Shown: positions 16,891 to 26,279, numbered from the stretch's first letter. The stretch is DNA of 39,251 bases from Bacteroidales bacterium UBA3844 (GCA_002392915.1 DGHQ01000030.1:1-39251); one strand, 5' to 3'. Made by a program: numbers and translations. Notes: generated by a model not told the origin, from the sequence alone.

Positions 16891-18735
16891 ATGTGCGGAA
16901 TTGTTGGTTATATCGGAACTAAGGACGCATACCCTATTTTGATTAAGGGTTTGCATCGTCTTGAGTATAGAGGGTATGATAGTGCTGGTGTTGCTATGAT
17001 AGACGACAAAGGAAGATTGAACGTTTATAAATCGAAGGGTAAGGTTTCTGATTTGGAAGCTTACGCCAGAGATAAGGATTTAAGCGGTAAAATAGGCATC
17101 GCTCATACTCGTTGGGCTACTCATGGAGAGCCAAACGATTGTAATGCTCACCCTCATTATTCACAGAGTGAGAATCTGGCACTGATCCATAATGGTATTA
17201 TTGAAAACTATGCTATTATCAAGGAATCTTTAATTTCAAAAGGTTATACTTTCAGAAGTACAACTGATACAGAGGTCCTTGTTCAACTGATAGAGTTTGT
17301 TCAGAAGGAAAACAATTGTGACCTTTGTACTGCTGTTCAGTTGGCTTTGAGTCAGGTTGTTGGTGCCTATGCAATCGCTGTTATAGAAAAGGGGCATCCT
17401 GAGACAATAATTGCTGCTAGAAAGAGTAGCCCTCTTGTTGTTGGTATCGGAAATGACGAGTATTTCTTGGCTTCTGACGCAACTCCAATCATTGAGTATA
17501 CAAACAAGGTCGTTTACTTGGCTGATGAAGAAATAGCTATCCTTACAAAAGGAAAGGCAATCAAGGTGCTTACTATTGCTAACGTGGAGAAGACACCAAA
17601 AATTCAGGAATTGGAGCTGAATTTGTCTGAACTTGAGAAAGGTGATTACGAGCATTACATGCTAAAGGAAATTTTCGAGCAGACTCGTACTGTTATGGAA
17701 GCCACAAGTGGTCGTATCAATGTCGACATGAATAATATCGCCCTATGTGGATTTATAGATAATAAGGAGCGTTTCATGAAGGCTAGCCGTATTATTATCA
17801 CTGCATGTGGTACAAGTTGGCATGCCGCTTTGATCGGAAAGTATGCTATCGAGGAATTCGCTAAGATTCCAGTGGAAGTAGAGTATTCATCTGAATTTAG
17901 ATATCGAAAACCTGTTATTAATGCAAGTGATGTTGTGATTGCGATTTCTCAATCAGGTGAGACTGCCGATACATTGGCTGCCCTTGAGCTTGCAAAAGAA
18001 AACGGTGCTCTTCTATTCGGAATCTGTAACGTGGTGGGAAGTAGTATCGCAAGAATGACAGGTGCAGGTTGCTACACTCACGTCGGTCCAGAGATCGGAG
18101 TAGCTTCTACTAAGGCATTTACGGCTCAGGTTCAGATTTTGATTATGTTGGCATTGTCTCTTGCAAAGGAGAAGAATACAATAGACAATGGTTTCTACCA
18201 CCATGTATTGGAGGAGATGTTTACTTTGCCTAAGAAGATTGAGTCTATCTTGGCTCAGAATGATAAGATTAAAGATTTCTCAAGAATCTTTACTTATGCG
18301 TCAAACTTCATCTATCTAGGTCGTGGATACAATTTCCCTGTTGCGTTGGAAGGTGCGTTGAAATTGAAGGAGATTTCATATATCCATGCGGAAGGTTATC
18401 CAGCCGCTGAGATGAAGCATGGTCCTATCGCATTGATTAATGCTGAGATGCCAGTTGTCGTTATTGCGACAAATTCTCCTACTTATGAGAAAGTGGTCAG
18501 CAATATTCAGGAAATTAAGTCTCGTAAGGGTAAGGTTATCGCAATTGTGACTGAGGGAGACGAGGTGGCAAGTAAGATTGCCGACTACTCAATCGTGATT
18601 CCAGACACAGTTGAGTGCTTGGTTCCAATCTTGGCAACAATTCCATTGCAGCTATTGTCTTACCATATAGCTGTAGCTAAGGGTTGTGATGTGGATCAGC
18701 CTCGTAATCTTGCTAAGAGTGTTACTGTAGAGTAA
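16891..18735 (+). CDS. glmS: Glutamine-fructose-6-phosphate aminotransferase (isomerising)
   Basis: A 614-residue enzyme making glucosamine-6-phosphate from fructose-6-phosphate and glutamine, the first step to UDP-GlcNAc for peptidoglycan and lipid A. MCGIVGYIG gives nucleophile Cys2 of the N-terminal glutaminase domain (about 1-240), with HTRWATHGEPNDCNAHPH. Two SIS sugar-isomerase domains follow, with ITACGTSWHA, ISQSGETADTL and EGALKLKEISYIHAEGYPA, and the C-terminus LAKSVTVE is the standard end. No glmS ribozyme is visible in the 199-bp upstream gap, which is AT-rich and holds the promoter. Confidence 0.98.
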   Translation: MCGIVGYIGTKDAYPILIKGLHRLEYRGYDSAGVAMIDDKGRLNVYKSKGKVSDLEAYARDKDLSGKIGIAHTRWATHGEPNDCNAHPHYSQSENLALIHNGIIENYAIIKESLISKGYTFRSTTDTEVLVQLIEFVQKENNCDLCTAVQLALSQVVGAYAIAVIEKGHPETIIAARKSSPLVVGIGNDEYFLASDATPIIEYTNKVVYLADEEIAILTKGKAIKVLTIANVEKTPKIQELELNLSELEKGDYEHYMLKEIFEQTRTVMEATSGRINVDMNNIALCGFIDNKERFMKASRIIITACGTSWHAALIGKYAIEEFAKIPVEVEYSSEFRYRKPVINASDVVIAISQSGETADTLAALELAKENGALLFGICNVVGSSIARMTGAGCYTHVGPEIGVASTKAFTAQVQILIMLALSLAKEKNTIDNGFYHHVLEEMFTLPKKIESILAQNDKIKDFSRIFTYASNFIYLGRGYNFPVALEGALKLKEISYIHAEGYPAAEMKHGPIALINAEMPVVVIATNSPTYEKVVSNIQEIKSRKGKVIAIVTEGDEVASKIADYSIVIPDTVECLVPILATIPLQLLSYHIAVAKGCDVDQPRNLAKSVTVE

Positions 18736-18761
18736 TCAAGATAATTTTATACTATATGTGA

Positions 18762-18800
18762 AGAGGGGCAAACGTGAGTTCGCTCCTCTTTTCTTGTTTC
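18762..18800 (+). terminator. Intrinsic terminator of glmS
   Basis: AGAGG / CCTCT outer stem (18762-18766 with 18785-18789), continued inward by GC and AAC/GTT pairs around the loop GTGA, followed by TTTTCTTGTTTC. Confidence 0.8.
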
Positions 18801-18826
18801 TTCCATGAATCTTTGCACCGAAAATA

Positions 18827-18857
18827 TTCGCAGTTCTCTCTGGTTTTCGTATCTTTG
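18827..18857 (+). promoter_or_regulatory. Candidate promoter of the histidine phosphatase gene
   Basis: TATCTTTG at 18850-18857 matches TAnnTTTG; TTCG lies 19 bp upstream in the -33 position. The ATG follows 32 bp later. Confidence 0.6.
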
Positions 18858-18889
18858 CATAAATGCCTTAAAAAGATTCAGTTAATATT

Positions 18890-20242
18890 ATGAATGCATT
18901 ACAATTGCTTTTAACATCGTCGGTTGCATTTCTTTTTTCTCATAATTTGAATGCAACAATCACAAATGCACAATTGGAATCTCAACCGGATTTCTTTAGT
19001 TCTAATTATATCTCTTACGAAGCAAGTGTAAAGGGAATCAATAAAGTCCGGACGGGCGTTTATGAAATCCCGACACTATCAGAAACTCCTGAGGGTTACT
19101 CTCCATTTTATATCAGCCATTATGGTCGTCACGGTTCACGCTATCATTATAGTCAGGAGGACTATAAATATATAGTTGACATATTTGAGAAAGCCGCTGC
19201 AGAGTCTGGACTTACTCCGTTTGGTCAGCAGTTGCTTGTAGAGATGAAACAGATATGTGAAGATGCCGACAAACGTGCTGGTGATCTTACTCCTTTAGGT
19301 CGAGAGCAACATCGAGGGATTGCAAGACGAATGGTTAAGAATTTCCCTTCCGTCTTCTCGGGAGATAATAAGAAAATAGATGCTAAAAGCACGACGGTCG
19401 TGCGTTGTGCCTTGAGTATGACTGCATTTTGCCAGGAACTGAGTAAGCTGTGTCCGAACCTTTACATTGATAATGATGCGAGTGCACGATACCAGAATTA
19501 TATGTGTCATGGAAAGGTGGTCGGAGATTTTTCGGGAGATAAAGGCAATCCGGAATTGACTGCTTTTTATGAGAAGCGAGATACAGGAAAGGAAGTGCTA
19601 AACAAAATCTTTTCAAATAAAAATGTCATAAAGAAATATGTAAATAGGGACAGGTTTGTGAAAACTCTTTATTATATGCTTATTTCTTTGCAGGGAGTAG
19701 ACGTGGATAATCTGGATGAACGTAATTGCTCTTTGACTAAGGTGTTTACTTCCAATGAGTTGGCTGCTCAATGGCAGGCTCAAAACTTATATTGGTATAA
19801 GGATTATGCAAATTGTCCGCTAAATGGTGGAGTAGGAAAGAACTCAGCGAGATTCTTAGTGGAGCAGATCAGAAAGGAAGCCGACGCTGCAATTGCTGGC
19901 AATGGTGTGGCTGCTAATTTACGTTTTGGCCACGATACTGGTTTATTGCCACTTGTCGCTCTTCTCAACCTTGATGGAATAGGTGAGTCGTATACAGATT
20001 TGGAGTTGCTTCACAATTATTGGCAGGATTTTTCTGTGATTCCGATGGCCGGAAACTTACAGATTGTCTTCTACCGTAAAAACAAACCTAATGTTTCTGG
20101 TAGCCAATATTTGGTGAAATTTCTTTTGAACGAACGTGAAGTTAAACTTCCTGTATCAAAGTCGCCTGTCGTTGGCAACTATTATGACTGGAATTTGGTA
20201 CGGGATTATTTTAGTGAGATAGAACGGACAGTTCAACCATAA
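18890..20242 (+). CDS. Secreted histidine-type (acid) phosphatase
   Basis: A 450-residue branch-2 histidine phosphatase. A hydrophobic N-terminus (LQLLLTSSVAFLF) predicts export to the periplasm or outer surface. The catalytic motif RHGSR is at 80-84 (phosphohistidine His81) and the proton-donor motif HD is at His348-Asp349 (RFGHDTG). Members include acid phosphatases, phytases and inositol-polyphosphate phosphatases; the Bacteroides MINPP enzymes are relatives but usually have HAE rather than HD, so the substrate is open. It has its own promoter and lies downstream of the glmS terminator. Confidence 0.88.
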   Translation: MNALQLLLTSSVAFLFSHNLNATITNAQLESQPDFFSSNYISYEASVKGINKVRTGVYEIPTLSETPEGYSPFYISHYGRHGSRYHYSQEDYKYIVDIFEKAAAESGLTPFGQQLLVEMKQICEDADKRAGDLTPLGREQHRGIARRMVKNFPSVFSGDNKKIDAKSTTVVRCALSMTAFCQELSKLCPNLYIDNDASARYQNYMCHGKVVGDFSGDKGNPELTAFYEKRDTGKEVLNKIFSNKNVIKKYVNRDRFVKTLYYMLISLQGVDVDNLDERNCSLTKVFTSNELAAQWQAQNLYWYKDYANCPLNGGVGKNSARFLVEQIRKEADAAIAGNGVAANLRFGHDTGLLPLVALLNLDGIGESYTDLELLHNYWQDFSVIPMAGNLQIVFYRKNKPNVSGSQYLVKFLLNEREVKLPVSKSPVVGNYYDWNLVRDYFSEIERTVQP

Positions 20243-20317
20243 ATATGTTGTGGAACATCTTATTCCGCTTTTTACAACGATATTTAACTAAATTAGATAA
20301 AATAAAGGCTGATTTTT

Positions 20318-20347
20318 TTTGTCAGCAAACTAAATGTTTTACTTTTG
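20318..20347 (+). promoter_or_regulatory. Promoter of the DUF4377-like gene
   Basis: TTTG at 20318-20321, 18-bp spacer, TACTTTTG at 20340-20347. The -33 element sits inside a small GCTGA...TCAGC dyad. The ATG follows at 20378. Confidence 0.65.
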
Positions 20348-20377
20348 TTATTTGAAAAATTTAAAAGAATTTTGGAT

Positions 20378-20773
20378 ATGAAAAAGATAATAATGGCTGC
20401 TTTGACATGCCTTTGCTCTATTTCTGGTATCAACTCACAGGAATTTATGAAGGTGAGTGCTGAAAAGGTTCTTACAGAAGACAATCAGCGTTGTTATCAG
20501 ATCCGTCGCGGTTACAGCCGTAAGGATAAGACTCAGTGGGAGCCATTCTGTGGTGGATTCCGTAACTTCTATTACGAGAGTGGATACGAGTATACAATGC
20601 ATGTTGAAAAGTACGATCCAACATTGGATACAATCGTTGTGATCAAGACAATTGGTCGTGATAACTCAGACTCTTACCGTAAGCAGCAGGAGATGAAGAG
20701 AAAAGCTGCAGAGGCACGTGCTGCTAAGGCTGCCCGTGATCAGGAGAATGGTGCTGCTACCAAGAAAAAATAA
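20378..20773 (+). CDS. Small secreted protein, DUF4377-like
   Basis: A 131-residue protein starting at MKKIIMAALTCLCSISGINS, a signal peptide. An in-frame start 33 bp upstream would overlap the promoter and is rejected. The core W-EPFCGGFRNFYYESGYEYTMHVEKYDP resembles the C-terminal motif of DUF4377 proteins (WxxFxGxIxGFxYExGYxYxLxV). Residues from about 95 are a charged Lys/Arg/Ala-rich helix ending in TKKK. The function is unknown. It ends at a strong terminator. Confidence 0.7.
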   Translation: MKKIIMAALTCLCSISGINSQEFMKVSAEKVLTEDNQRCYQIRRGYSRKDKTQWEPFCGGFRNFYYESGYEYTMHVEKYDPTLDTIVVIKTIGRDNSDSYRKQQEMKRKAAEARAAKAARDQENGAATKKK

Positions 20774-20799
20774 TTGGATATCAGTTTCAAACTTTATAG

Positions 20800-20835
20800 A
20801 GAGACGCGATATTTTCGCGTCTCTTTTGTTTTTGT
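20800..20835 (+). terminator. Intrinsic terminator after the DUF4377-like gene
   Basis: Stem GAGACGCGA / TCGCGTCTC (20801-20809 with 20815-20823), loop TATTT, then TTTTGTTTTTG. It abuts the start of the GNAT gene. Confidence 0.85.
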
Positions 20836-20836
20836 T

Positions 20837-21370
20837 ATGGATAAGTTGGACTTGATAAATATAGACACTAAATCGTCTGAATATCATTTCGTTGAGACGC
20901 TGATGCTCTCGTCTTTCCCTTCTGATGAAAGGCGTGATGAGTCTCTGCAACGTCGGATTGTGGATGATGATGATCGTATGCGATGCCTGGTGATTAAAGA
21001 TGGCGACGTGAGTGTCGGCTTTATCACAGTATGGACATTGACGGAAATCATCTATGTGGAGCATTTTGCTATAGCCGAGGCATTCCGTCGACGTGGATAT
21101 GGAAAACTTGCACTGGCTGAACTAATCCGTATGTCGAACGTCGGAAGATTGATTTTGGAGGTTGAACTTCCGTCGACAGAAGAGGCTGTCAGAAGAATCT
21201 CATTCTACGAAAAATGCGGATTTGAACTGTCTGCAAGACCATATGTCCAGCCATCTTATTCGCCAAGCAAACAAAGTGTGCCTATGTCGTTGATGACCTA
21301 TGGAAAGGTTGGCAAACAAGAGATTGAAAATGCGGTGAAAGAGATTTATAAGATGGTCTACAACGTGTAG
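20837..21370 (+). CDS. GNAT family N-acetyltransferase
   Basis: A 177-residue acetyl-CoA-dependent acyltransferase. VEHFAIAEAFRRRGYGKLALAEL contains the acetyl-CoA-binding motif A (RRRGYG), and YEKCGFELSARPY is the C-terminal motif B region. I start at MDKLDLINID; upstream in-frame sequence passes through the terminator hairpin and is not coding. The gene starts just after the terminator tail with no obvious promoter or Shine-Dalgarno, so it may rely on read-through. The substrate is unknown. Confidence 0.85.
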   Translation: MDKLDLINIDTKSSEYHFVETLMLSSFPSDERRDESLQRRIVDDDDRMRCLVIKDGDVSVGFITVWTLTEIIYVEHFAIAEAFRRRGYGKLALAELIRMSNVGRLILEVELPSTEEAVRRISFYEKCGFELSARPYVQPSYSPSKQSVPMSLMTYGKVGKQEIENAVKEIYKMVYNV

Positions 21371-21391
21371 CTGTCATTTCACCGGATAAAT

Positions 21392-21426
21392 TTTGGTGAT
21401 GAAATCCAATATTTTTTATACCTTTG
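21392..21426 (+). promoter_or_regulatory. Candidate promoter of the SPOR-folE-mutS2 unit
   Basis: TACCTTTG at 21419-21426 matches TAnnTTTG; TTTG at 21392-21395 is 23 bp upstream, a little far. Transcription would start around 21432, which favours the ATG at 21451 over the one at 21436. Confidence 0.55.
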
Positions 21427-21450
21427 CACCGTATAATGAACTTACAGATT

Positions 21451-21996
21451 ATGAGCAGAATAAAATTTGTTTTGACGGTTTTGTTGACAATGCTTTTTTT
21501 TGCAGCGTCGGCACAGTCGCAGAAGGTGAAACGCGAGGATATTTTCAAAGACTTGGCTAAGACAAAGCCTGGCTATGGCACTGTGAAATTACAGCAGAAT
21601 CCAAAGGTCAACCTTTTGGTAAACAGAAAGATCAAAGAGGGTGAGTCGAAAAAATATATCACTTTTTCCGGTTATCGAATTCAGGTGTATATGGATAATA
21701 ACCAGAAGAAATCAAAGGATGAGGCTTACGCAAGAGAGAAAAAGCTAAAAGAAAAATACGAAAATCTTACAACATATATCAGCTTCTCATCTCCATTCTG
21801 GAAACTTCGTGTGGGTGACTATCGCACTCATGCAGACGCTCTTGTGATGGCTAAGAAACTTCGTGAGGATTTCCCAGAGTTGAGTTCGGAGATCCTTATT
21901 GTAAAAGATGATGAGGTGAGAGACACGTCTTTGGAAGCGGATGCGTCTGCTTCGGCAACAACAAACAAAAAAGAAGAGAAAAAAAGTAAAAAATAA
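21451..21996 (+). CDS. SPOR-domain secreted protein
   Basis: A 181-residue protein with a signal peptide (MSRIKFVLTVLLTMLFFAASAQS) and a C-terminal SPOR domain: ITFSGYRIQVYMDNNQ, then YENLTTYISFSSPFWKLRVGDYRTHADALVMAKKLREDFP matches the RNP-fold pattern (WKLRVGxYxxxxxA). SPOR domains bind glycan strands lacking stem peptides at septa. The last 25 residues are Ser/Ala/Lys-rich and likely disordered. It heads a four-gene unit (11 bp to the next gene). Two in-frame ATGs upstream are possible; the signal peptide supports this one. Confidence 0.82.
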   Translation: MSRIKFVLTVLLTMLFFAASAQSQKVKREDIFKDLAKTKPGYGTVKLQQNPKVNLLVNRKIKEGESKKYITFSGYRIQVYMDNNQKKSKDEAYAREKKLKEKYENLTTYISFSSPFWKLRVGDYRTHADALVMAKKLREDFPELSSEILIVKDDEVRDTSLEADASASATTNKKEEKKSKK

Positions 21997-22007
21997 AAAG
22001 GGCTAAA

Positions 22008-22949
22008 ATGAAAAGATTTATTACACTTGCAGCAGCTGTTGCAACATTGTTTTCTGCGTCGGCAAAAATCGAAAAAAGTAACGAACGTACTGCCGATCAC
22101 AAGAAGTTTGACAACTATTCATACGCTATCATTCCACCTGCAGGCTACGAGCTGACAGATAATGGAACTGCGTTCAGAAATCCAGATAAGAAGTCCAGCA
22201 TCTCAATTTCTCACCTTAACATGATCCTCGACGCATCAAGTGAGAACGAGCTTTTGAAGGTGACTTTCCAGAATTTCGTTTCAGGCTACCAAACTAACGA
22301 GTCTGTCTATATCAACGATGCTGAGCACTATTTGGTGAGCAAGACTGAGAACGGCCGTATCTTCACAACTCTTGTTGTGCCAGAGGATAACGGATCAGTG
22401 ATGATCACAGCGTCGTCTCCAGTGGACGATTTGGCTGAGATTGAGAAGACAAAGGAGGCTCTTTTGTCGGTAGTGTATGTTGATCCTGCTGATATGGCAA
22501 GCAATCCGATCTTTGAGAATTCACTTTATAGCATCGCCAACCAGGGCTTCCGCGCTCAACCAGAAGGTTCGACTCTTGTTGCGTTCTGTGAGTCGGGTGA
22601 TTTTGCAAAAGAGCAGGCAACAGGCCGCTTGGTTTATTTCAAGGTGTTGATGAACGAGGATGCCGTTAAGCCAAAGGAGCAGAAAATGTTTGCAACAGAG
22701 GTCGTTAAGGCGTTGGTTTCCGACCACGAGACTATCACATCTGAGAATGCGGTGGAGGTGAACGGTCTTCCAGGTTATGAATTTTTCATTACTGAGACAG
22801 TCAATGGTGAGGTGAAGTCGAAGTCTTATGCTATGGTGGTGTTCACATCAGGCAAGTATTATTGCTTCACATCTAAGGCAAATCAGGAAATAGATATGTA
22901 TTTGCAGAAGTTCCAAGCTGCTGCAAAGAGTTTTCAGGCAAAGAAATAA
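22008..22949 (+). CDS. Secreted protein of unknown function, possible duplicated domain
   Basis: A 313-residue protein with an N-terminal signal peptide (MKRFITLAAAVATLFSASAKI). It appears to have two similar alpha/beta halves: residues about 30-155 (SYAIIPPAGYEL...TTLVVPEDNGSVMITASSP) and about 165-313 (NQGFRAQPEGSTLVAF...KSYAMVVFTSGKYYCFTSKA), each with a strand pair ending in a V/T-rich edge, recalling PsbP/DcrB-like folds. That resemblance is weak. No catalytic motif is evident. It is 11 bp after the SPOR gene, and its stop codon is directly followed by the folE ATG, so translation is probably coupled. Confidence 0.65.
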   Translation: MKRFITLAAAVATLFSASAKIEKSNERTADHKKFDNYSYAIIPPAGYELTDNGTAFRNPDKKSSISISHLNMILDASSENELLKVTFQNFVSGYQTNESVYINDAEHYLVSKTENGRIFTTLVVPEDNGSVMITASSPVDDLAEIEKTKEALLSVVYVDPADMASNPIFENSLYSIANQGFRAQPEGSTLVAFCESGDFAKEQATGRLVYFKVLMNEDAVKPKEQKMFATEVVKALVSDHETITSENAVEVNGLPGYEFFITETVNGEVKSKSYAMVVFTSGKYYCFTSKANQEIDMYLQKFQAAAKSFQAKK

Positions 22950-23564
22950 ATGAACGAGGATTTAGAGATAAAACCATGGGATATCGCGAAGTATCCCGAT
23001 AAGAATTTGACAGCCAAGCTCGCGCCTCTTGTTAGGCAAGAGCTTGAGTTGTTGGGTGAGGACGTCAACCGTGAGGGATTGCTAAAGACTCCAGACAGAG
23101 TGGCAAAGGCAATGCAGTTTATGACCTACGGTTATAAGATTGATCCGTGTGACGTCTTGAAGAGCGCGATGTTTGAGGAAGACTACAGCCAGATGGTGAT
23201 TGTGAGAGACATTGATTTCTACTCTCTCTGCGAGCACCACATGCTTCCATTCTTCGGCAAGGCTCACGTGGCATACATTCCGAACGGCAAGATAACTGGT
23301 TTGAGCAAGATAGCTAGAGTAGTGGAAATCCTTTCGCGTCGACTTCAGATTCAGGAACGACTCACTACACAGATTAAGGATTGTATTCAGGAGACGTTGC
23401 AGCCACTTGGTGTGATGGTCGTTATTGAGGCCCAGCACATGTGTATGCAGATGCGTGGTGTGCAGAAAATGCATTCAGTCACCACCACATCAGATTTTAC
23501 CGGAGCTTTTGAGACAGCAAAGACAAGAGAAGAGTTTATCAGCTTGATCACCGTCAACAGATGA
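22950..23564 (+). CDS. folE: GTP cyclohydrolase I
   Basis: A 204-residue type I GTP cyclohydrolase converting GTP to 7,8-dihydroneopterin triphosphate, the entry to folate and also to queuosine-type 7-deazaguanines. Zinc ligands are Cys94, His97 (CEHHMLPF) and Cys165 (QHMCMQMRG). GKITGLSKIARVVEILSRR and MRGVQKMHSVTTT are family signatures. The start immediately follows the upstream stop codon, and its end overlaps mutS2 by 4 bp (ATGA). Confidence 0.97.
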   Translation: MNEDLEIKPWDIAKYPDKNLTAKLAPLVRQELELLGEDVNREGLLKTPDRVAKAMQFMTYGYKIDPCDVLKSAMFEEDYSQMVIVRDIDFYSLCEHHMLPFFGKAHVAYIPNGKITGLSKIARVVEILSRRLQIQERLTTQIKDCIQETLQPLGVMVVIEAQHMCMQMRGVQKMHSVTTTSDFTGAFETAKTREEFISLITVNR

Positions 23565-25993
23565 CAGAATCAAAACTTTCATTCGGCAAGATTCGCGACT
23601 TGGTTAAGGCGGAATGCTTGTCTGACCTTGGTAAGGAAAAGTGCGACAAGATGTCGTTCCTTACCAATTTCGACACTATATTGGAAGAGGCAAACCGCAC
23701 TAATGAGTTTGTCCGTATACTTCAGGAAGAGGATTTCCCTACCGACGGTTTCTATGATGTCAGGGAGGCAATCCAAAGAATCAAGGTGGTCGGCACCTAT
23801 ATCGAGCCGGCGGAACTGTTTGATTTGAGCCGTGTTGTTGAAGCAATTGGCAGTATCGTCACCTTCTTTTCCAACCGTGAGGAGGGCACATATTATTATC
23901 TGCAGGAGTTGTCGAGAGATGTCTTCACGTTTCCCGACATTCAGCGTGCAATCGCAAGAATTCTAGATAAATATGGTCAGATAAAGGACACCGCATCTTC
24001 GAAACTCGGTGAGATTCGTCGTGAGAAATCGGCTACGGAGGGCAGTATTTCAAGAAATATGTCGTCGATCCTTCGTAAGGCGGTGGAAGACGGAATTGTT
24101 GATAAGGGTACGACTCCGGCTGTGCGTGACGGTCGACTGGTGATTCCCATCTCTCCCTTTTTCAAGAAGAAACTGCGTGGTATAGTCCATGATGAGTCCG
24201 CCACAGGTAAGACGGTGTTCATCGAGCCGGAGGTGATTGTTGAGGCTAACAATAAATTGCGTGAACTGGAGGCTGAGGAGCAGCGAGAAATCGTAAGAAT
24301 CCTTACTGAGTTCACTACTGAAATATTGCGTCCACGTACGGATGAACTGCTGTTTTCAGTTGATTATCTGTCGGTTGTGGACTTTACAAGAGCAAAAGCG
24401 TTGTTTGCGTTGAAGACAAACAGTGTGATGCCAAAATTACGTAATGAGCAGGTGATCGACTGGCGTGACGCCATCCATCCGTTGCTTTTCTTATCCCATC
24501 AAGCGTCGGGCAAGGAGATTGTTCCGCTCGACATCCATCTCGACAAAAACAACAGAATACTGCTTATTTCCGGTCCGAATGCCGGAGGTAAGAGTGTATG
24601 CTTGAAGAGCGTCGGACTGATCCAGTATATGGCACAGTGCGGAATGCTTGTGCCGATGCATGCCGATAGTGAAGTGGGAATTTTCAATGACATCCTGATC
24701 AACATCGGTGATGAGCAGAGCATCGAGAACGACTTGAGTACATATAGTTCGCATCTTTCTTATATGAAGGAGTTTGCGAAAAAATGTAATGGAAAGACGA
24801 TTCTGCTCATAGATGAGTTTGGAGGCGGCACGGAGCCACGAATCGGTGGAGCTATTGCAGAAGCCTTGCTCGACCATTTCAACCGTCAGAAATCGTTTGG
24901 AGTCATCACTACGCATTTCACTAATCTTAAGCAGTTTGCCACAGATACGGATGGTATTGTGAACGGTGCGATGCTCTACGACCGCCACGAAATGAGGCCG
25001 CTATTCCGTCTTGAGATAGGAAATCCGGGAAGCTCGTTCGCCCTTGAGATCGCAAGAAAAATCGGTTTGCCTGAGAGCGTCATCGCCCGTGCTACGGAGA
25101 TAGTCGGCAGCGACTATGTGAATATGGAGAAGTATCTCCAGGATATCGTGCGAGACAAACGTTATTGGGAGAACAAACGCCAGAATATACGCCAGAAAGA
25201 GAAACATATCGAGGAACTTGAGGAGAAACTCACCGTCGACGTCAATAATATCAACGCAGAGCGCAAGAGAATCCTCAGCGAGGCAAAAGCCAAATCCAAG
25301 GAGATGCTCGACGGCGCGAACGCCAAGATTGAGCGTACGATCAAGTTGATCAAGGAGGCAAAGGCAGAGAAGGATGCCACACGTCAGGCACGTGAGGATC
25401 TGACAAAGTTTAAGAATGATTTTGTTGATGGCGACGAGAATGACGCTTTCGCAAAGAAGGTGGAGAGGCTTAACGCCAAGAGCCAGCAGAAGGGAGGAAC
25501 GCCGACCCAGCAGAAGCAGGAAAAACCAATCTCTGTGGGAGACACGGTGAAGATAAAAACAAGTGGAGCGAAAGGTAAAGTGTTGGAAATCAAGGGTAAT
25601 AGTGTGGATGTCGCATTGGGAAATCTCCGCACCACCGTCAAACTGAAAGATCTTCAATTGACTCAGGAAGCTACACAGAAAACACAAAAATTCAGTTTCA
25701 ACATAGTTTCGTCCAACAATTCAGACATTGTCCACGAGCGTTCCAAGAATTTCAAGCTGCAGATAGATGTGCGAGGAATGCGTGCCGACGAGGCTCTGCA
25801 GGCGGTCAGCTATTATATAGAAGATGCGATAATGCTTGATGCCGGCACAGTGCGAATCCTGCACGGCACAGGTACAGGCGTGCTACGACAGGTGATCCGT
25901 GAGTATCTGAAGACGGTGCCACAGGTTAAAACATTCCGTGACGAACATGTCGATTTCGGTGGAGCCGGAATCACCGTGGTGGAAGTTGGGTGA
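23561..25993 (+). CDS. mutS2: MutS2 ATPase/endonuclease with Smr domain
   Basis: An 810-residue MutS2 protein, lacking the mismatch-recognition domain of MutS. It has a core/lever region (1-320), an ATPase with Walker A GPNAGGKS (338-345) and Walker B LLIDEFGGGTEP (about 416-426), a long charged coiled coil (about 520-640), a KOW-like beta segment (GDTVKIKTSGAKGKVLEI), and a C-terminal Smr domain (about 735-810, with IDVRGMRADEAL and RILHGTGTGVLR). MutS2 limits homologous recombination and, in some bacteria, splits collided ribosomes. It overlaps folE by 4 bp, ending the SPOR unit. Confidence 0.96.
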   Translation: MTESKLSFGKIRDLVKAECLSDLGKEKCDKMSFLTNFDTILEEANRTNEFVRILQEEDFPTDGFYDVREAIQRIKVVGTYIEPAELFDLSRVVEAIGSIVTFFSNREEGTYYYLQELSRDVFTFPDIQRAIARILDKYGQIKDTASSKLGEIRREKSATEGSISRNMSSILRKAVEDGIVDKGTTPAVRDGRLVIPISPFFKKKLRGIVHDESATGKTVFIEPEVIVEANNKLRELEAEEQREIVRILTEFTTEILRPRTDELLFSVDYLSVVDFTRAKALFALKTNSVMPKLRNEQVIDWRDAIHPLLFLSHQASGKEIVPLDIHLDKNNRILLISGPNAGGKSVCLKSVGLIQYMAQCGMLVPMHADSEVGIFNDILINIGDEQSIENDLSTYSSHLSYMKEFAKKCNGKTILLIDEFGGGTEPRIGGAIAEALLDHFNRQKSFGVITTHFTNLKQFATDTDGIVNGAMLYDRHEMRPLFRLEIGNPGSSFALEIARKIGLPESVIARATEIVGSDYVNMEKYLQDIVRDKRYWENKRQNIRQKEKHIEELEEKLTVDVNNINAERKRILSEAKAKSKEMLDGANAKIERTIKLIKEAKAEKDATRQAREDLTKFKNDFVDGDENDAFAKKVERLNAKSQQKGGTPTQQKQEKPISVGDTVKIKTSGAKGKVLEIKGNSVDVALGNLRTTVKLKDLQLTQEATQKTQKFSFNIVSSNNSDIVHERSKNFKLQIDVRGMRADEALQAVSYYIEDAIMLDAGTVRILHGTGTGVLRQVIREYLKTVPQVKTFRDEHVDFGGAGITVVEVG

Positions 25994-26160
25994 AATTATA
26001 AATTCGAAATGCAAAATGCTAAATTGTGGGGTACGTGCCAGCACCGTAGGTGCGACATAACATAGGGTCGGGTGTGAACCCGATACGGATGATGAATTCG
26101 CTCCGAGAGAGAGACCAATCCGTGTGTAAATCCATTTGAGACGCCGCAATGCGACGTCTC
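25994..26160. repeat. Interspersed element behind mutS2
   Basis: Directly after the stop is an AT-rich stretch with CGAAATGCAAAATGCTAAATTGTGGGG-like structure ending in GTGGGG (to 26031), followed by TGCCAGCACCGTAGGTGCG, TAGGGTCGGGTGTGAACC and, at 26138-26160, a hairpin GAGACG...CGTCTC with inner CGC/GCG and loop AAT. The TGCCAGCAC and TAGGGT.GGGTGTGAACCC blocks recur behind ung (28605-28660). There is no T-run, so the hairpin is not a standard terminator. The remaining 26161-26239 shows nothing else. Confidence 0.6.
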
Positions 26161-26239
26161 CACAACCATTGTTCATACCTTGTGAAAAAACTACTAATAA
26201 CATTTGTTGTCTTTCTGTGGCTTTTGCCTTTAGATTGTC

Positions 26240-26247
26240 TATCTTTG
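26240..26247 (+). promoter_or_regulatory. Candidate -7 element of dnaB
   Basis: TATCTTTG matches TAnnTTTG, 32 bp before the dnaB ATG. No TTTG is present at a standard distance upstream. Confidence 0.5.
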
Positions 26248-26279
26248 CAGACGAAAAACAAAAAGTGGACAATTAAACA

